A DNA stretch of 16,661 nucleotides from Actinomycetota bacterium (GTDB taxonomy: Bacteria; Actinomycetota; Acidimicrobiia; Acidimicrobiales; CADCTF01). The stretch lies in NCBI GenBank assembly GCA_019348305.1, contig JAHWJQ010000022.1:1-16661 (forward strand), written 5' to 3'. Positions 1 through 7,977 of this stretch are shown here, one piece after another. Numbering within the stretch: the first letter of the stretch is position 1; every line of letters starts with the position of its first letter. Made by a program: the position numbers and the translations under genes. Under the pieces are notes generated by a model that was given only the letters and a program-made list of their open reading frames with translations, was not told where the DNA came from and did not search any database.

Positions 1-51
1 CGACCCGCGTTGCTCCACGGTGTAGCGGAGCAGTTCGCTCAGGTCCAACAT
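1..51 (-). CDS. 5' end of a possible PilT-type twitching motility ATPase (partial)
   Basis: Only the first 17 codons are in the window, reading leftward from an ATG at 51-49. The peptide is MLDLSELLRYTVEQRGS. This resembles the N-terminal helix of PilT/PilB-family type IV pilus ATPases, where a short hydrophobic helix is followed by a Gly-Ser/Ala-Asp-Leu-His motif that would begin exactly where the window stops. The gene diverges from the acetyltransferase gene. The call rests on 17 residues, so another protein remains possible; in mycobacteria the neighbour on this side is pcnA, which does not start like this. Confidence 0.4.
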   Translation of the reverse strand, partial: MLDLSELLRYTVEQRGS

Positions 52-99
52 GCAACAACCATCGGGTGATTGGGACGGCGGATTGAGCACCGGGGCCGC

Positions 100-131
100 T
101 GAGGGCCCGTGAGGGCAGGATCAGCCCTCAC
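100..131. promoter_or_regulatory. Operator-like repeat cluster in divergent intergenic region
   Basis: The 137-base gap between the leftward gene and the acetyltransferase contains a perfect 8-base inverted repeat, GTGAGGGC at 109-116 and GCCCTCAC at 124-131, with a 7-base spacer. A further copy of the half-site TGAGGGC lies at 100-106, ten bases (one helical turn) before the one at 110-116. Three half-sites between divergent genes suit a regulator binding site better than a terminator, since no gene ends here. No T-tract follows. The binding protein is unknown. Confidence 0.35.
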
Positions 132-171
132 CGCCCCATCCGGACGACCACCTGTCCACCGTGTCGCCGCC

Positions 172-177
172 TAACCT
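172..177 (+). promoter_or_regulatory. Possible -10 element for the left envelope operon
   Basis: TAACCT at 172-177 fits the actinobacterial TANNNT -10 pattern. It would place transcription start near 184, only about 5 to 11 bases before the candidate GTG (189) or ATG (195) starts, giving a leaderless or near-leaderless message. No convincing -35 hexamer is visible. The same hexamer precedes the minus-strand gene at 9183. Confidence 0.3.
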
Positions 178-188
178 CGCATCCCGAC

Positions 189-917
189 GTGAGCATGACC
201 AGCACGACGACGGTGATGGAGTGGGGGAACGAGCGTCTGCGCGTCGGCCCATGGCGAGGAGGGGACGACACCGCGTACCTGAGTCCCGTGGCCGGGGCTG
301 CTCTCCCTTCGGCGGCGTTCGTGTCCCGGTCTCTGCAGCGCCTGGCCGAACAGGGCTACCGGCGGGTCGTCACCGGGGCGTTGTCCGCTCCCGAACAAGT
401 GGCATTCCGGGCCGCTGGCTTCGAGGTCAGCGAGCACCTGCACCTGCTCTCCCACGACCTTCACCACCTGCCGGTGGCGCCGGCTCCAGGGGTGTTGCTA
501 CGGCGCTGCGGGCGGCGCGACCGCCTCGGGGTCCTCGAGCTCGACCACCTGGCCTTCGATGCGTTCTGGCAACTCGACGAGTCGGCTCTACAGGAAGCTC
601 TTGCTGCCACCCCGCACACGCGTTTCCGCATCGCCACCGGCAGCGGCGACGACCAGGTCACCGGTTATGCCATCACCGGTCGTTCCGGTCGGCGAGGCTA
701 TCTGCAGCGGCTCGCGGTTCACCCTGCCTGGCAGCGTCAGGGCGTGGGTCTCTTGCTCGTCGTCGACGCCCTCCGGTGGCTTCGCCGCTGGCGAGCGGAA
801 CGGGCCACCGTGAACACCCAGCTCGCCAACGACGGCGCCCTCGCGCTCTACGAGCGGGTGGGATTCCAACGCGAGCCGTCCGGGTTGTCGGTGCTCGCGC
901 GCGACCTCGATGACTGA
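189..917 (+). CDS. GNAT-family N-acetyltransferase
   Basis: The 242-residue protein has a clear GNAT acetyl-CoA-binding domain in its C-terminal half. Motif A spans about residues 172-190, with the R/Q-x-x-G-x-G pyrophosphate loop as RQGVG at 183-187, and the motif B region N-D-G-A-L-A-L-Y-E-R-V-G-F lies at 214-226. The N-terminal half (about 14-95) ends in a segment, AFRAAGF then a hydrophobic strand, that looks like the tail of a second degenerate GNAT fold. The acyl acceptor cannot be read from sequence; candidates are small molecules or protein N-termini. Start is GTG at 189, or ATG at 195 two codons later. Its 3' end overlaps the next gene by 8 bases, so it is first in an envelope gene run. 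The corresponding mycobacterial locus has a MutT-type gene here. Confidence 0.85.
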   Translation: MSMTSTTTVMEWGNERLRVGPWRGGDDTAYLSPVAGAALPSAAFVSRSLQRLAEQGYRRVVTGALSAPEQVAFRAAGFEVSEHLHLLSHDLHHLPVAPAPGVLLRRCGRRDRLGVLELDHLAFDAFWQLDESALQEALAATPHTRFRIATGSGDDQVTGYAITGRSGRRGYLQRLAVHPAWQRQGVGLLLVVDALRWLRRWRAERATVNTQLANDGALALYERVGFQREPSGLSVLARDLDD

Positions 918-2919
918 GCACCGGCTCAGGTCCGTGACCGCAGCGCTGGTGGTCACGTTCACGCTGGTCGCGCTGGTGGTCACGGTTCCCGTGGCAGCCC
1001 AGCCAGCCGATACACCGGCCCGGCTGTTGACCCTGAGCTCCCAGACCACCTGGTGGGCGCCCGGCGAGCCCTTCACCGCGGCACTGGCGGTGCAGACCGG
1101 GCGGCCCGAAGAGCTGGTCGTAGCGGCCCGCCTCTACCGGGCCGTGGGCAGCCGCACCGAGTTCGCCCAGGCGGTCCAGGGTCGGCTGGCGCGGCGGCCG
1201 CTCGAGGAGCTGCCACCGGTGCCGCTGGTCGACCTCCCCCTCGGCGACGACGGGGACAGGACATTCAGCTTCATCCCGGCGATCAGCAGTGAAGGCGTGT
1301 ACCCGCTCCGCATCGAGTTGCGCCGGCGCCCCGGCGGCGCGGTCGTCGACAGTTTCGTCACCTTCGTGGTCAACGCCGTTGCGCCCACCGTTGGCCGGCC
1401 GCTGGCGGTCGCCACCATCGTGCCTCTGCACGCGCCGCCCGCCGTACAGCCGGACGGCCGCGTCGCCATCGACGACGAGCGCGCCGAGGAGCTCGCCGGC
1501 CTCGCCCAAAGCCTCGACAGCCACCCCGACGTGGGATTGACCCTGGCCGTTACTCCGGAGTCGGCGGAGGCGCTCAGAGTGAGCCCGAGAGAACAGGACC
1601 GGGCCACCCTTGACAGCTTCGTCCGGGCTCTGCGGCTGCGCCAGCTCGTGGCTGGCCCCTACGTCCCCACCAACCTCACGGCAATGCTCGAGTCCGGCCT
1701 CGTAGGGGAGGTGGCAGCCCAACTAACCGCGGGCACCGACACTCTCAGGCGCATCTTCGGGGGGAACCCCACCATCACCACCAGGGTGGTGGACGAGCGG
1801 CTGAACGACGGCGGGCTCGCCTACCTTCAGGACCAGGGGGTGGAGCGGTTGGTGGTGCCCGAGGCACTGCTCGAGCCGGCGGTTCGCAACACCACGCTGG
1901 CCGAGGTCTTCGACCTGGCGCCCCGGGCCGAAGCACCCTCGGCTGACGGCAGCGGGCGACTGCGCGCGGCAATGGCCGACGACGGCTTCGCCAGCCACTT
2001 CCGTGGACGGCAGCCGGCGCTCGCGGCGCACACCCTGCTCGCCGACCTGACCGTCGTCTACCTCGACAGTCCGGGGTCGCCGCGCGGCGTGGTGGTGTCG
2101 CCCGGCCGCGGCTGGGCGCCCTCGGGGCACTTCACCGACGTCCTCCTCGACGGCCTCGCCTCCAGCCCCGTCCTGGAGGCGGTGACCCTCGACGGGTTGT
2201 TCGCAAGCGTCCCCGTGGCGGTCGCCCAAGCTCCTCCCAGCAGCCGCCCAGCGCGGGCGCCTCGCGGTGATCGCAACCTGGTCCGCAGGATCGCCCCTCC
2301 GCCCCCGAACAGCCCCGCCAGCAACCTGCCGGGGGCGGAGGTCCGCAGCGTGCGCCGCCGGCTGGAAGCGTTCGCGTCGGCACTGGAACCGACCAACCCG
2401 GTGCTGGCGCGGATCGACGTGACGCTCCTCGCGGCGCAGTCCGCCGATCTGCGCGCTCGCGAGCGCAGCCGTTACCTGGAGGGGGCGAGCGAGCAGATCG
2501 ACGCCGAGCTCGCCGGTCTGTCGATGCCCCAGAACCGGTCGATCACCCTCACGGCCAGGGAAGGTGAGATACCGATCACCGTCACCAGCACTCTTGGGTA
2601 CCCCGTGCGAGGGGTCCTGCGGGTCGACAGTGACACCCTCGACTTCCCGCAGGGCGCGTCGCAGGAGCTGGCGCTGGTCCGGCGCAACACGACGCTGCCC
2701 ATCACGGTCAGGGCGCACGCGTCGGGATCGTTCCCCCTTCGGGTGCGCCTGCAGTCGCCGACGGGGAGCCTGCTGCTGGCGTCGAGCCGCTACACCGTGC
2801 GCTCCACGGCAGTGAGTGGCGTGGGTACCGCGCTGTCGGCCGGCGCCGCCCTGTTCCTGCTCGTCTGGTGGGGGAACCACCTCCGCGTCCGGCGTTCCCG
2901 GCGGCTGGTCCCCGCTTGA
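910..2919 (+). CDS. Rv3909-like secreted, membrane-anchored envelope protein (DUF6049-type)
   Basis: The 669-residue protein has a signal peptide-like N-terminus (hydrophobic stretch about residues 10-30, ending V-A-A-Q) and one C-terminal transmembrane helix at about 637-654 followed by a short Arg-rich tail. Most of the chain should therefore be outside the membrane, anchored at its C-terminus. The middle is rich in Val/Ala/Pro/Arg with predicted beta-rich stretches; residues 545-630 look like an immunoglobulin-like or bacterial-fold beta domain. The position just before murJ matches M. tuberculosis Rv3909, an uncharacterised conserved membrane protein, and the architecture matches that family (DUF6049). 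The start ATG at 910 overlaps the acetyltransferase stop, and its TGA overlaps the likely murJ start, so translation is probably coupled. The role is unknown; the fixed pairing with murJ suggests help in cell-wall assembly. Confidence 0.75.
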   Translation: MTEHRLRSVTAALVVTFTLVALVVTVPVAAQPADTPARLLTLSSQTTWWAPGEPFTAALAVQTGRPEELVVAARLYRAVGSRTEFAQAVQGRLARRPLEELPPVPLVDLPLGDDGDRTFSFIPAISSEGVYPLRIELRRRPGGAVVDSFVTFVVNAVAPTVGRPLAVATIVPLHAPPAVQPDGRVAIDDERAEELAGLAQSLDSHPDVGLTLAVTPESAEALRVSPREQDRATLDSFVRALRLRQLVAGPYVPTNLTAMLESGLVGEVAAQLTAGTDTLRRIFGGNPTITTRVVDERLNDGGLAYLQDQGVERLVVPEALLEPAVRNTTLAEVFDLAPRAEAPSADGSGRLRAAMADDGFASHFRGRQPALAAHTLLADLTVVYLDSPGSPRGVVVSPGRGWAPSGHFTDVLLDGLASSPVLEAVTLDGLFASVPVAVAQAPPSSRPARAPRGDRNLVRRIAPPPPNSPASNLPGAEVRSVRRRLEAFASALEPTNPVLARIDVTLLAAQSADLRARERSRYLEGASEQIDAELAGLSMPQNRSITLTAREGEIPITVTSTLGYPVRGVLRVDSDTLDFPQGASQELALVRRNTTLPITVRAHASGSFPLRVRLQSPTGSLLLASSRYTVRSTAVSGVGTALSAGAALFLLVWWGNHLRVRRSRRLVPA

Positions 2920-4532
2920 GCACCAGCCAGGCTGCACCGCCCCCCGCTCCCGGCCTGGCCCGTTCCACCGCCGTCCAGGCGGCCGGCACCGCACTGTCTC
3001 GGGTCACTGGCTTCGGCCGGATCTTCGCCTTCGCCTACGCACTGGGCGCCGGTGGTCTGGCCGACACCTACACACTGGCCAACAACACGCCCCACATCCT
3101 CTACGAGCTCATTCTCGGCGGTGTGCTCTCGGGAACGATCCTGCCGGTGTTCGTGCGTGAGCTGCGGCGGGAGGACCAGGCGGAAGGGTGGCGAGCCGTC
3201 TCCGCGGTGTTCTGCACGGCCCTGGTCGCCGCTGCCGTGCTCGCTGTCGCGTTCGTGGTCGTGGCCCCCGCGTTCATCAAGCTGTACACGCTGCGGACGA
3301 ACGCTGAAGTGGGCAGGGACCAGGTCGCGGTGGCCACCGACCTGCTCCGCCTGTTCGCTCCGCAGGTGTTCTTCTACGGCATGGTGAGCCTGAGCACCGC
3401 GCTGCTCCGCGCCCGGCGCAGGTTCGCGGCGCCCATGTTCGCACCGGTGCTCAACAACCTCGTGGTCATCGGCCTGTTCCTCGCCTACCCAACCCTCATC
3501 GGAACGCGGAGCCTCGAAGAGGTGCAGTCCCGGCCGTCGGCCATCCTTCTCCTCGGCCTCGGCACCACCGCCGGCGTCGCGGCCATGACACTTGCCCAGC
3601 TCCCGCTGCGCACCCTGCGCCGCCACGTGCGCTGGATCTGGGCCCCGCGCCACCCGGCGGTGCGGACCGTCGTCAGGCTCTCCGGGTGGACGGTCGGCTT
3701 CGTTGCCGCCAACCAGATCACGCTGTTCCTGGTCTACCTCCTGGCCAACAGCCGCTCAGGCGACGTGACGGTCTACTTCCTGGCCTACACGATCTTCCTG
3801 CTGCCCCACGGAGTGGTCTCGGTCTCGATCATCTCGGCCATTCAGCCTGAGCTTGCCGACCGCTGGGCCGCCGGCGACCCCGACGGCTTCCGCAGGCAGT
3901 TGAGCGTGGGGCTTCGGGCGATCGCCGCCATCCTCGTTCCCGCCGCGGTCGGCTACGTGATCCTGGCCCGACCGATCGTGTCCTTGCTGCTCGAGCACGG
4001 TGCCTTTGGAGAAGCCAGTGCCCGCGACGTCGCGGGCACGCTCATGCTCATGGCGCTGGGCCTCCCGGCATTCAGCGCCTGGCTGTTCTTGACCTCCGCC
4101 TACCAGGCCATGCAGGACACGCGCTCGCTGTTCTTCCTCTACCTCTGGGAGAACGCGGTGAACGCGGTCGCTGCGGTTGCTCTGTACCCGCTCCTCGGGG
4201 TGCGCGGGCTGGGGCTCGCCTACGCCGTCGCCTATGCCGCCGGCACCGCCGCCGCGTTGGTCCACCTGGGCCGGCGCCTCGGTGGCGTGGAAGGGCCCGT
4301 CCTCGGCCGGTCGCTCAGTCGCATCGGGGCGGCCAGCGCGGCCATGGGCGTTGCCGTCCTCGCCCTCAGATCGCGGGTGGGCGGCGAAGTGGGGGCGTCG
4401 GCAGCGGTGCGGGTGGGGGCGGCTACGGCCGCCGGTGTTACCGTCTATCTCGCCGGCGCCAGGCTGTTCGGAGTCGGCGAGATCGGCGCCCTGCTCCCGG
4501 TGCGCCTCGCTGCCAGGTGGAGAAGACGGTGA
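2916..4532 (+). CDS. murJ: MurJ/MviN lipid II flippase
   Basis: MurJ moves lipid II across the cytoplasmic membrane for peptidoglycan synthesis. The 538-residue polytopic protein has the MviN N-terminal signature (A-L-S-R-V-T-G-F-G-R, then A-D-T-Y-T-L-A-N and L-G-G-V-L-S-G-T-I-L-P) and about 14 hydrophobic helices, as usual for the MOP-superfamily flippase. I chose TTG at 2916, which overlaps the upstream TGA as TTGA; an in-frame GTG at 2868 would add 16 residues of low-complexity Pro-rich sequence and neither start has a strong ribosome site. In mycobacteria MviN carries a C-terminal pseudokinase and an external discoidin-like domain; this protein ends after the last membrane helices, and those domains occur instead in the separate gene at 5762. 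The 3' end overlaps the next small gene. Confidence 0.93.
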   Translation: MSTSQAAPPPAPGLARSTAVQAAGTALSRVTGFGRIFAFAYALGAGGLADTYTLANNTPHILYELILGGVLSGTILPVFVRELRREDQAEGWRAVSAVFCTALVAAAVLAVAFVVVAPAFIKLYTLRTNAEVGRDQVAVATDLLRLFAPQVFFYGMVSLSTALLRARRRFAAPMFAPVLNNLVVIGLFLAYPTLIGTRSLEEVQSRPSAILLLGLGTTAGVAAMTLAQLPLRTLRRHVRWIWAPRHPAVRTVVRLSGWTVGFVAANQITLFLVYLLANSRSGDVTVYFLAYTIFLLPHGVVSVSIISAIQPELADRWAAGDPDGFRRQLSVGLRAIAAILVPAAVGYVILARPIVSLLLEHGAFGEASARDVAGTLMLMALGLPAFSAWLFLTSAYQAMQDTRSLFFLYLWENAVNAVAAVALYPLLGVRGLGLAYAVAYAAGTAAALVHLGRRLGGVEGPVLGRSLSRIGAASAAMGVAVLALRSRVGGEVGASAAVRVGAATAAGVTVYLAGARLFGVGEIGALLPVRLAARWRRR

Positions 4533-4882
4533 TCGGTGGTTGGCTGGTCAAGGTGGTGTTGGGTATCGCCCTGCTCGGCTTCGCCGCGTTCGAGCTCGGC
4601 TCACCGTTGATCGTTCGTGCCCAAGCCGATGACGCGGCCCACGAGGTTGCCAACGAGGCTTCCTTCCGGCTGCGCGACAGCTACACCCAGCAAACTCTCG
4701 ACACCGCCTGCACCCAGGAGGCCGCCGAGCAAGAGGTGCAGATCAAGGCGTGCACCGTGAACGACAAGCGGGAGGTCGTGGTCACGGTGACCAAGCAGGC
4801 CAAGTCGTACCTGCTCCACCAGATCCCGCCGCTCAAGAGCTGGTACGAGGTGGAGGCATCCGCCACCGCTGCGCCGAGGTAG
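4529..4882 (+). CDS. Small single-pass membrane protein, TadE-like features, function unknown
   Basis: The protein is about 117 residues: one N-terminal hydrophobic helix (about 4-25), then a charged, probably helical region with two cysteines about 14 residues apart, and a beta-like C-terminus. The layout (N-terminal membrane helix, helix rich in Ala/Asp/Glu, final strand ending A-S-A-T-A) recalls TadE/TadG-type pseudopilin-like proteins, but no family signature is decisive. The start is set by a ribosome site GGAGAAG at 4519-4525 before GTG 4529, which overlaps the murJ stop as GTGA; an upstream GTG at 4517 is possible but lacks a site. It lies between murJ and degV in the same operon. The two cysteines would lie outside the membrane and could form a disulfide. 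Confidence 0.65.
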   Translation: MIGGWLVKVVLGIALLGFAAFELGSPLIVRAQADDAAHEVANEASFRLRDSYTQQTLDTACTQEAAEQEVQIKACTVNDKREVVVTVTKQAKSYLLHQIPPLKSWYEVEASATAAPR

Positions 4883-4892
4883 GACGGTCGCC

Positions 4893-5732
4893 TTGTCCGT
4901 CCGCATCGTCACCGACAGCTCCTGCGACCTGCCCCCCGACTTGGCCTCGAAGCACCGGATCGAGATCGTCCCCCTCACCATTCGCTTCGGCGACGAGGAG
5001 TTCGTCGACCGCCGCGATCTGTCTCCGAAGGAGTTCTGGGCCCGGTGCGCCTCGTCGCCGGTCCTGCCCCAGACCGCGGCGCCGGCACCGGGGGCGTTCG
5101 AAGCGGCCTTTTTGAAGGCAGCCTCGGAGGGATGCGAGGGTGTGGTCTGCATCACCCTGTCGGCCGCGCTCTCGGGCACCCATGGCGCAGCCGAGCTCGC
5201 GGCCAAGGGGGTCACCGACACGGTGCCGGTGCGGGTGGTCGATTCCCGGTCCCTCACCATGGCTCTGGGGAACATGTGCCTTTGCGCGGCGCGGGAAGCG
5301 GCGGCCGGCAAGGGCGTCGACGCGGTGGCCCAGGTCGTCGAGGAGCTCACGGAAAGGACGCGGGTGTACGCCGCTCTCGACACCTTGGAGAACCTCAAGA
5401 AGGGAGGTCGGATAGGCGGAGCACAGGCGATGGTGGCGTCGATGTTGTCGATCAAGCCGATCATCGACGTGACCGGCGGCAAGGTCGAACAGGAGTCGAA
5501 GCAGCGGACAAGGGCCAAGTCGCTCCGCTACCTGGCGGAAAAGGTGCGGGAGCACCCGCGGGTCGAGAACCTGGCGGTGATGCACGGCGATGCGCCCGAC
5601 GTGGACGAAATGCTCGACCTCCTGGCGCCCATCTACCCCCGCGACGAGATCCTCGTCGGAGACCTGGGGGCGGTCATCGGCGCCCACGGTGGCCCCCGCA
5701 CCATGGGCATCACCTTCCAGCTGCCGCGCTGA
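4893..5732 (+). CDS. DegV family fatty acid-binding protein
   Basis: The 279-residue protein matches the DegV family, which binds a fatty acid in a pocket and, as FakB in firmicutes, presents it to the FakA kinase. The N-terminus V-R-I-V-T-D-S-S-C-D-L-P is the family hallmark, followed by P-L-T-I-R-F-G and a D-R-R-D-L region, a L-P-Q-T-A-A-P segment near residue 59 and the G-G-R-I-G-G-A-Q-A loop near 176. The usual Thr-Ser pair in the P-x-T-S-Q-P motif appears as Q-T-A-A-P, a modest deviation. Start is TTG at 4893, preceded by AGGA at 4881-4884. No fakA-like DAK-domain gene is in the window. It is an unusual member of the murJ-sigM block; its role may be lipid sensing or phospholipid supply, which is inference. 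Confidence 0.88.
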   Translation: MSVRIVTDSSCDLPPDLASKHRIEIVPLTIRFGDEEFVDRRDLSPKEFWARCASSPVLPQTAAPAPGAFEAAFLKAASEGCEGVVCITLSAALSGTHGAAELAAKGVTDTVPVRVVDSRSLTMALGNMCLCAAREAAAGKGVDAVAQVVEELTERTRVYAALDTLENLKKGGRIGGAQAMVASMLSIKPIIDVTGGKVEQESKQRTRAKSLRYLAEKVREHPRVENLAVMHGDAPDVDEMLDLLAPIYPRDEILVGDLGAVIGAHGGPRTMGITFQLPR

Positions 5733-5761
5733 GGACCGGGGGACGAGGGTAGGACCAGCAG

Positions 5762-7339
5762 GTGACCGACCCGCGGCCGACGCCGAGCGATGCCGGTGGC
5801 TCCGCCGCCGGGGCTGCGGGGCCGAGCGGCGCGCCCACCGGGCCGGTGCCTGGTCGGCAGCTGCTAGGCCGCTACCGGCTGGTGGGCCTGCTGGCCCGGG
5901 GCGGTATGGCCGAGGTGTGGGAAGGGGTGGACGAGGTGCTCGCTCGGCCGGTTGCGCTCAAGATGCTCCATCCTCACCTGGCCGCCGACGAGGCGTTCCG
6001 CGAGAGGTTCCGGCGAGAGGCCATCTCGGCGGCGCGCCTGGCCCACCCGAACGTGGTCGCCACCTTCGACACCGGTGAGGACGAGGGGACTGCCTTCATC
6101 GTGATGGAGCTGGTGAGGGGCCAGACCGTGCGCCAGCTGCTCGAGGAGAACGGACCGCTTCCCGCCGCTGTGGTCGCTGCCATCGGAGTCCAGATCGCAG
6201 AGGCCTTGCAGCACGCCCACGACGCCGGCCTCGTGCACCGTGACGTGAAGCCGGCCAACGTGCTGCTGTGCGAGCCTGAGCCCCGCAGCGGAGACCCCAT
6301 CCCGCGGGTGAAGGTGGCTGACTTCGGCATCGCCAGAGCCGCCACCCGCGACGGTGCGGACCTCACCCAACCGGGGGCGCTCCTGGGGACGGCGAAGTAC
6401 CTGGCGCCCGAACAGGTCGAAGGCGAGCCACCCGACGCCCGCTCGGATGTCTACGCCCTGGGGGTGGTGCTCTACGAGCTGCTCACGGGGCGGCCGCCCT
6501 TCGTGGCCGATTCCGAGGTGGCGACGGCGATGGCCCACCTGAACCAGGACCCGCTCCGTCCCCGCCAGGTGCGAGCGGGCATTCCCCGGGCCCTCGACGC
6601 GGTGGTGACCAGGGCGATGGCCAGGGACCCTGCCGGCCGCTACCAGTCGGCCGCCGATCTGGGGAACGCGCTGCGCTCGATCGACCTCGGGACCGACGAC
6701 GCCGTACCTTCCGTCGTGCGCGACCCCACCCCCCCCTCGGGCTTGGCGCCCACCTTCCGCCAGACCGAGCGGACATGGCTGGTGCCGGCCGCGGTGATCG
6801 TGCTCCTCGCTGGCGCGCTGACCGGCCTGGGCGTGCTCTTCACCAGGTCCGAGGTCGGCAGGGGGATCTTGCAGGGTGACGGGCGGTCCCGCTCGGCGGA
6901 GCCCGGGACGGCGATCGACGGGGTTGTGGCGCACAGCTTCGATCCCCAGGGCAACGACCGGAGTGAGAACGAAGACGACGTGGGCGCCGTCACTGATGGC
7001 GACCCGAACACGTCGTGGTCGACGGTGCGCTACGACACCCGGGAGTTCGGCGGGCTGAAGGAGGGGGTGGGCCTGTCGATCGAGCTGCCCGAGCCGACCG
7101 AGGTCCGCCGGGTCCGGGTGTCCTCGCCCACCACCGGCTGGAACGCCCGCGTCTACGTCGCCCCCCGCCCGGGGTCGCTCCTGGCTGACTGGGGGTCACC
7201 GGTGGCCCAGCAGCAGGGCATCCGGGGCAGCGCAGAGTTCGACCTCGACGGTGCACAAGGCAAAGCAGTGCTCATCTGGATCACCCGCCTCGGTGACAAC
7301 GGCAGGGTGGAGGTGGCCGAGGTGACCATCGAAGGCTGA
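5762..7339 (+). CDS. Membrane Ser/Thr protein kinase with external discoidin-like domain
   Basis: The 525-residue protein has three parts. After a Pro/Gly/Ala-rich leader, residues 38-308 are a Hanks-type kinase: glycine loop G-L-L-A-R-G-G-M-A, catalytic Lys67 in V-A-L-K, Glu86 in the C-helix, H-R-D at 159-161 with Lys163 and Asn166, D-F-G at 187-189, and A-P-E at 215-217. All key residues are present, so it should be active. A transmembrane helix lies at about 339-361. Residues about 385-523 form an external beta-rich domain with D-G-D-P-N-T-S-W-S, typical of discoidin/F5-8 type C carbohydrate-binding folds. There are no PASTA repeats. Mycobacterial MviN has pseudokinase plus a similar external domain fused to MurJ; this is an unfused version. 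It likely senses an envelope ligand and phosphorylates cell-wall regulators. It precedes the sigma factor gene by eight bases. Confidence 0.9.
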   Translation: MTDPRPTPSDAGGSAAGAAGPSGAPTGPVPGRQLLGRYRLVGLLARGGMAEVWEGVDEVLARPVALKMLHPHLAADEAFRERFRREAISAARLAHPNVVATFDTGEDEGTAFIVMELVRGQTVRQLLEENGPLPAAVVAAIGVQIAEALQHAHDAGLVHRDVKPANVLLCEPEPRSGDPIPRVKVADFGIARAATRDGADLTQPGALLGTAKYLAPEQVEGEPPDARSDVYALGVVLYELLTGRPPFVADSEVATAMAHLNQDPLRPRQVRAGIPRALDAVVTRAMARDPAGRYQSAADLGNALRSIDLGTDDAVPSVVRDPTPPSGLAPTFRQTERTWLVPAAVIVLLAGALTGLGVLFTRSEVGRGILQGDGRSRSAEPGTAIDGVVAHSFDPQGNDRSENEDDVGAVTDGDPNTSWSTVRYDTREFGGLKEGVGLSIELPEPTEVRRVRVSSPTTGWNARVYVAPRPGSLLADWGSPVAQQQGIRGSAEFDLDGAQGKAVLIWITRLGDNGRVEVAEVTIEG

Positions 7340-7347
7340 CCTGCACG

Positions 7348-7977
7348 GTGGTCCCGTCCTACCCTGGCGGGATCGACGCCCGCGACCACCCGGACCTGCT
7401 CGACGATGCTCAGCTGGTCGTGGCCGCCCAGGAGGGCGACCAGCGGGCCCTCGACAGACTGCTCCGGCGTCACGTCGACCGCCTCCACGCCGTGTGCCGG
7501 CGGATCACCGGGAACGACGGCGACGCCGCCGACGCCACCCAGGAGGCGTTGCTCGCCCTCGTTCGGGGGCTGCCCCGCTTCGACGGCCGCAGCAGCTTCA
7601 GCACCTGGGCCTACCGGGTCGCCGCCAACGCCTGCCTGGACGAGCTGCGGCGGCGGCGTCGACGGCCCGAGCCGATGGCCGACGAGGTGCTCGACTGGGC
7701 AGCCGGGGGCGCCGGGGGCGCGGGCGCCAACTCGACCGACGCCGCAGCCGACCGGGTCGACATCGACAGGGCGCTTGCCCAGCTCCCCCTCGAGTTCCGG
7801 GTCGCGGTCGTGCTGCGCGACCTGTCGGGCCTCGAGTACTCCGAGATCGCCGAGGTGCTCGGGGTGCCCGTCGGCACGGTCAAGTCCCGCATCGCCCGGG
7901 GGCGAGGCGCCCTCGCCAACCTGCTGGCGACCGGGAACCCGCCCCCCGCTCCTGAGCGTCCAACCTCGCGACCGTGA
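7348..7977 (+). CDS. sigM: ECF RNA polymerase sigma factor (SigM-like)
   Basis: The 209-residue protein has a sigma-70 region 2 at about residues 20-90, with the D-A-A-D-A-T-Q-E-A region 2.2 and F-S-T-W-A-Y-R-V-A-A-N-A promoter-melting segment, and a region 4 helix-turn-helix at about 137-192 with G-V-P-V-G-T-V-K-S-R. A Gly/Ala-rich linker joins the two. There is no region 1 or 3, typical of extracytoplasmic function sigma factors. By position between the kinase and trxB, followed by an anti-sigma gene, it corresponds to mycobacterial sigM. The GTG start at 7348 lies eight bases after the kinase stop with a weak GAAGG site at 7331-7335. Its stop overlaps the anti-sigma GTG (GTGA), so the pair is translationally coupled. 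Confidence 0.93.
   Translation: MVPSYPGGIDARDHPDLLDDAQLVVAAQEGDQRALDRLLRRHVDRLHAVCRRITGNDGDAADATQEALLALVRGLPRFDGRSSFSTWAYRVAANACLDELRRRRRRPEPMADEVLDWAAGGAGGAGANSTDAAADRVDIDRALAQLPLEFRVAVVLRDLSGLEYSEIAEVLGVPVGTVKSRIARGRGALANLLATGNPPPAPERPTSRP

Noticed and set aside
1723..2994. 423-codon open frame on the minus strand opposite the Rv3909-like gene
   Set aside because: Its translation is Arg/Gly/Pro/His-rich without domains and mirrors the high-GC third-codon bias of the plus-strand gene, which has a signal peptide and membrane anchor.
5864..6934. 356-codon minus-strand frame opposite the kinase
   Set aside because: The plus strand has complete kinase motifs; the minus frame is a GC-driven shadow.
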